Positions 37,715-37,724 of a stretch of 37,724 nucleotides of DNA are shown here, in pieces. A program made the position numbers and the translations under genes. Source of the DNA: an uncultured Roseburia sp. (GTDB lineage Bacteria; Bacillota; Clostridia; Lachnospirales; Lachnospiraceae); the NCBI GenBank assembly GCA_947652855.1, contig CANTEO010000023.1, positions 1 through 37,724 of the forward strand, written 5' to 3'. Under the pieces are notes generated by a model. It ran no database searches and was not told the DNA's origin. It worked only from the letters and a program-made list of their open reading frames with translations. Position 1 is the stretch's first letter. Each line of letters opens with the position of its first letter.

Positions 37715-37724
37715 ATGGAGGACA
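37715..37724 (+). CDS. Start of a gene cut by the window end
   Basis: ATGGAGGACA with ATAGGAGGT 8-9 bases upstream, behind the strong promoter at 37403. Only the first three codons (Met-Glu-Asp) are present, so no product can be named. The large divergent AraC/sugar operon next door hints at another sugar-related gene, but this is a guess. Confidence 0.55.

Overview
The window looks like a chromosomal stretch from a spore-forming, gut-type Clostridia, most likely Lachnospiraceae. The reasons are: dipicolinate synthase genes (spore-specific) preceded by a sigma-K-like promoter; a radical SAM / DUF2344 / RNase G block typical of Clostridia; a three-domain HemC-CobA-HemD fusion; strong AGGAGG ribosome binding sites with frequent TTG/GTG starts; and host- and plant-glycan enzymes (GH20 hexosaminidase, GH36 alpha-galactosidase). 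G+C is roughly half by eye. I see no rRNA, tRNA, CRISPR array, insertion sequence or prophage.

Layout. (1) 1-3047, plus strand: a BceAB-type ABC exporter (ATPase and ten-helix permease) with no sensor pair in view. (2) 3153-6650, plus strand: sigma-K-like promoter, dpaA, dpaB and an AsnO-length asparagine synthetase in one tight operon ending in a hairpin. This is probably a late mother-cell sporulation unit. (3) 6762-10921, minus strand: a 60-aa unknown, then a translationally coupled radical SAM - DUF2344 - RNase G operon. (4) 11202-12406, plus strand: an SPFH membrane protein paired with a small ribbon-helix-helix protein. (5) 12530-12709, minus strand: a tiny LysM protein with a second sigma-K-like promoter. 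(6) 12943-17193, plus strand: a 1416-aa protein with two BcrA/BadF-type ATPase/activase domains fused to a cysteine-rich DUF2229/HgdB-like part.

(7) 17276-18117, minus strand: an orphan YjfB-like protein and a VanZ-family membrane protein. (8) 18197-28563, minus strand: a tetrapyrrole cluster (sirC, hemL, a 32-codon micro-ORF, hemA, hemC-cobA-hemD fusion; hemB absent) directly followed by a large secreted GH20 beta-N-acetylhexosaminidase. (9) 28762-31655, minus strand: an OmpR-type two-component system and a secreted protein with Ca2+-loop repeats. Four tandem 11-bp repeats, placed like a PhoB-type operator, lie just upstream of the exoprotein gene. (10) 31830-37265, minus strand: AraC regulator, MelB-type sugar transporter, GH36 alpha-galactosidase and a YczE-like membrane protein, with a 13-bp direct repeat in front of the transporter. 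(11) 37403-37724, plus strand: a consensus promoter, a long leader with a small ORF, and the first codons of a gene running off the window.

I did not find one clearly undescribed multi-gene system. The most interesting sequence-level signals are the 11-bp operator array with its secreted Ca2+-repeat target, the sigma-K-like promoters on dpaAB-asnB and on the LysM gene, the AraC-type repeat, and the hem micro-ORF.
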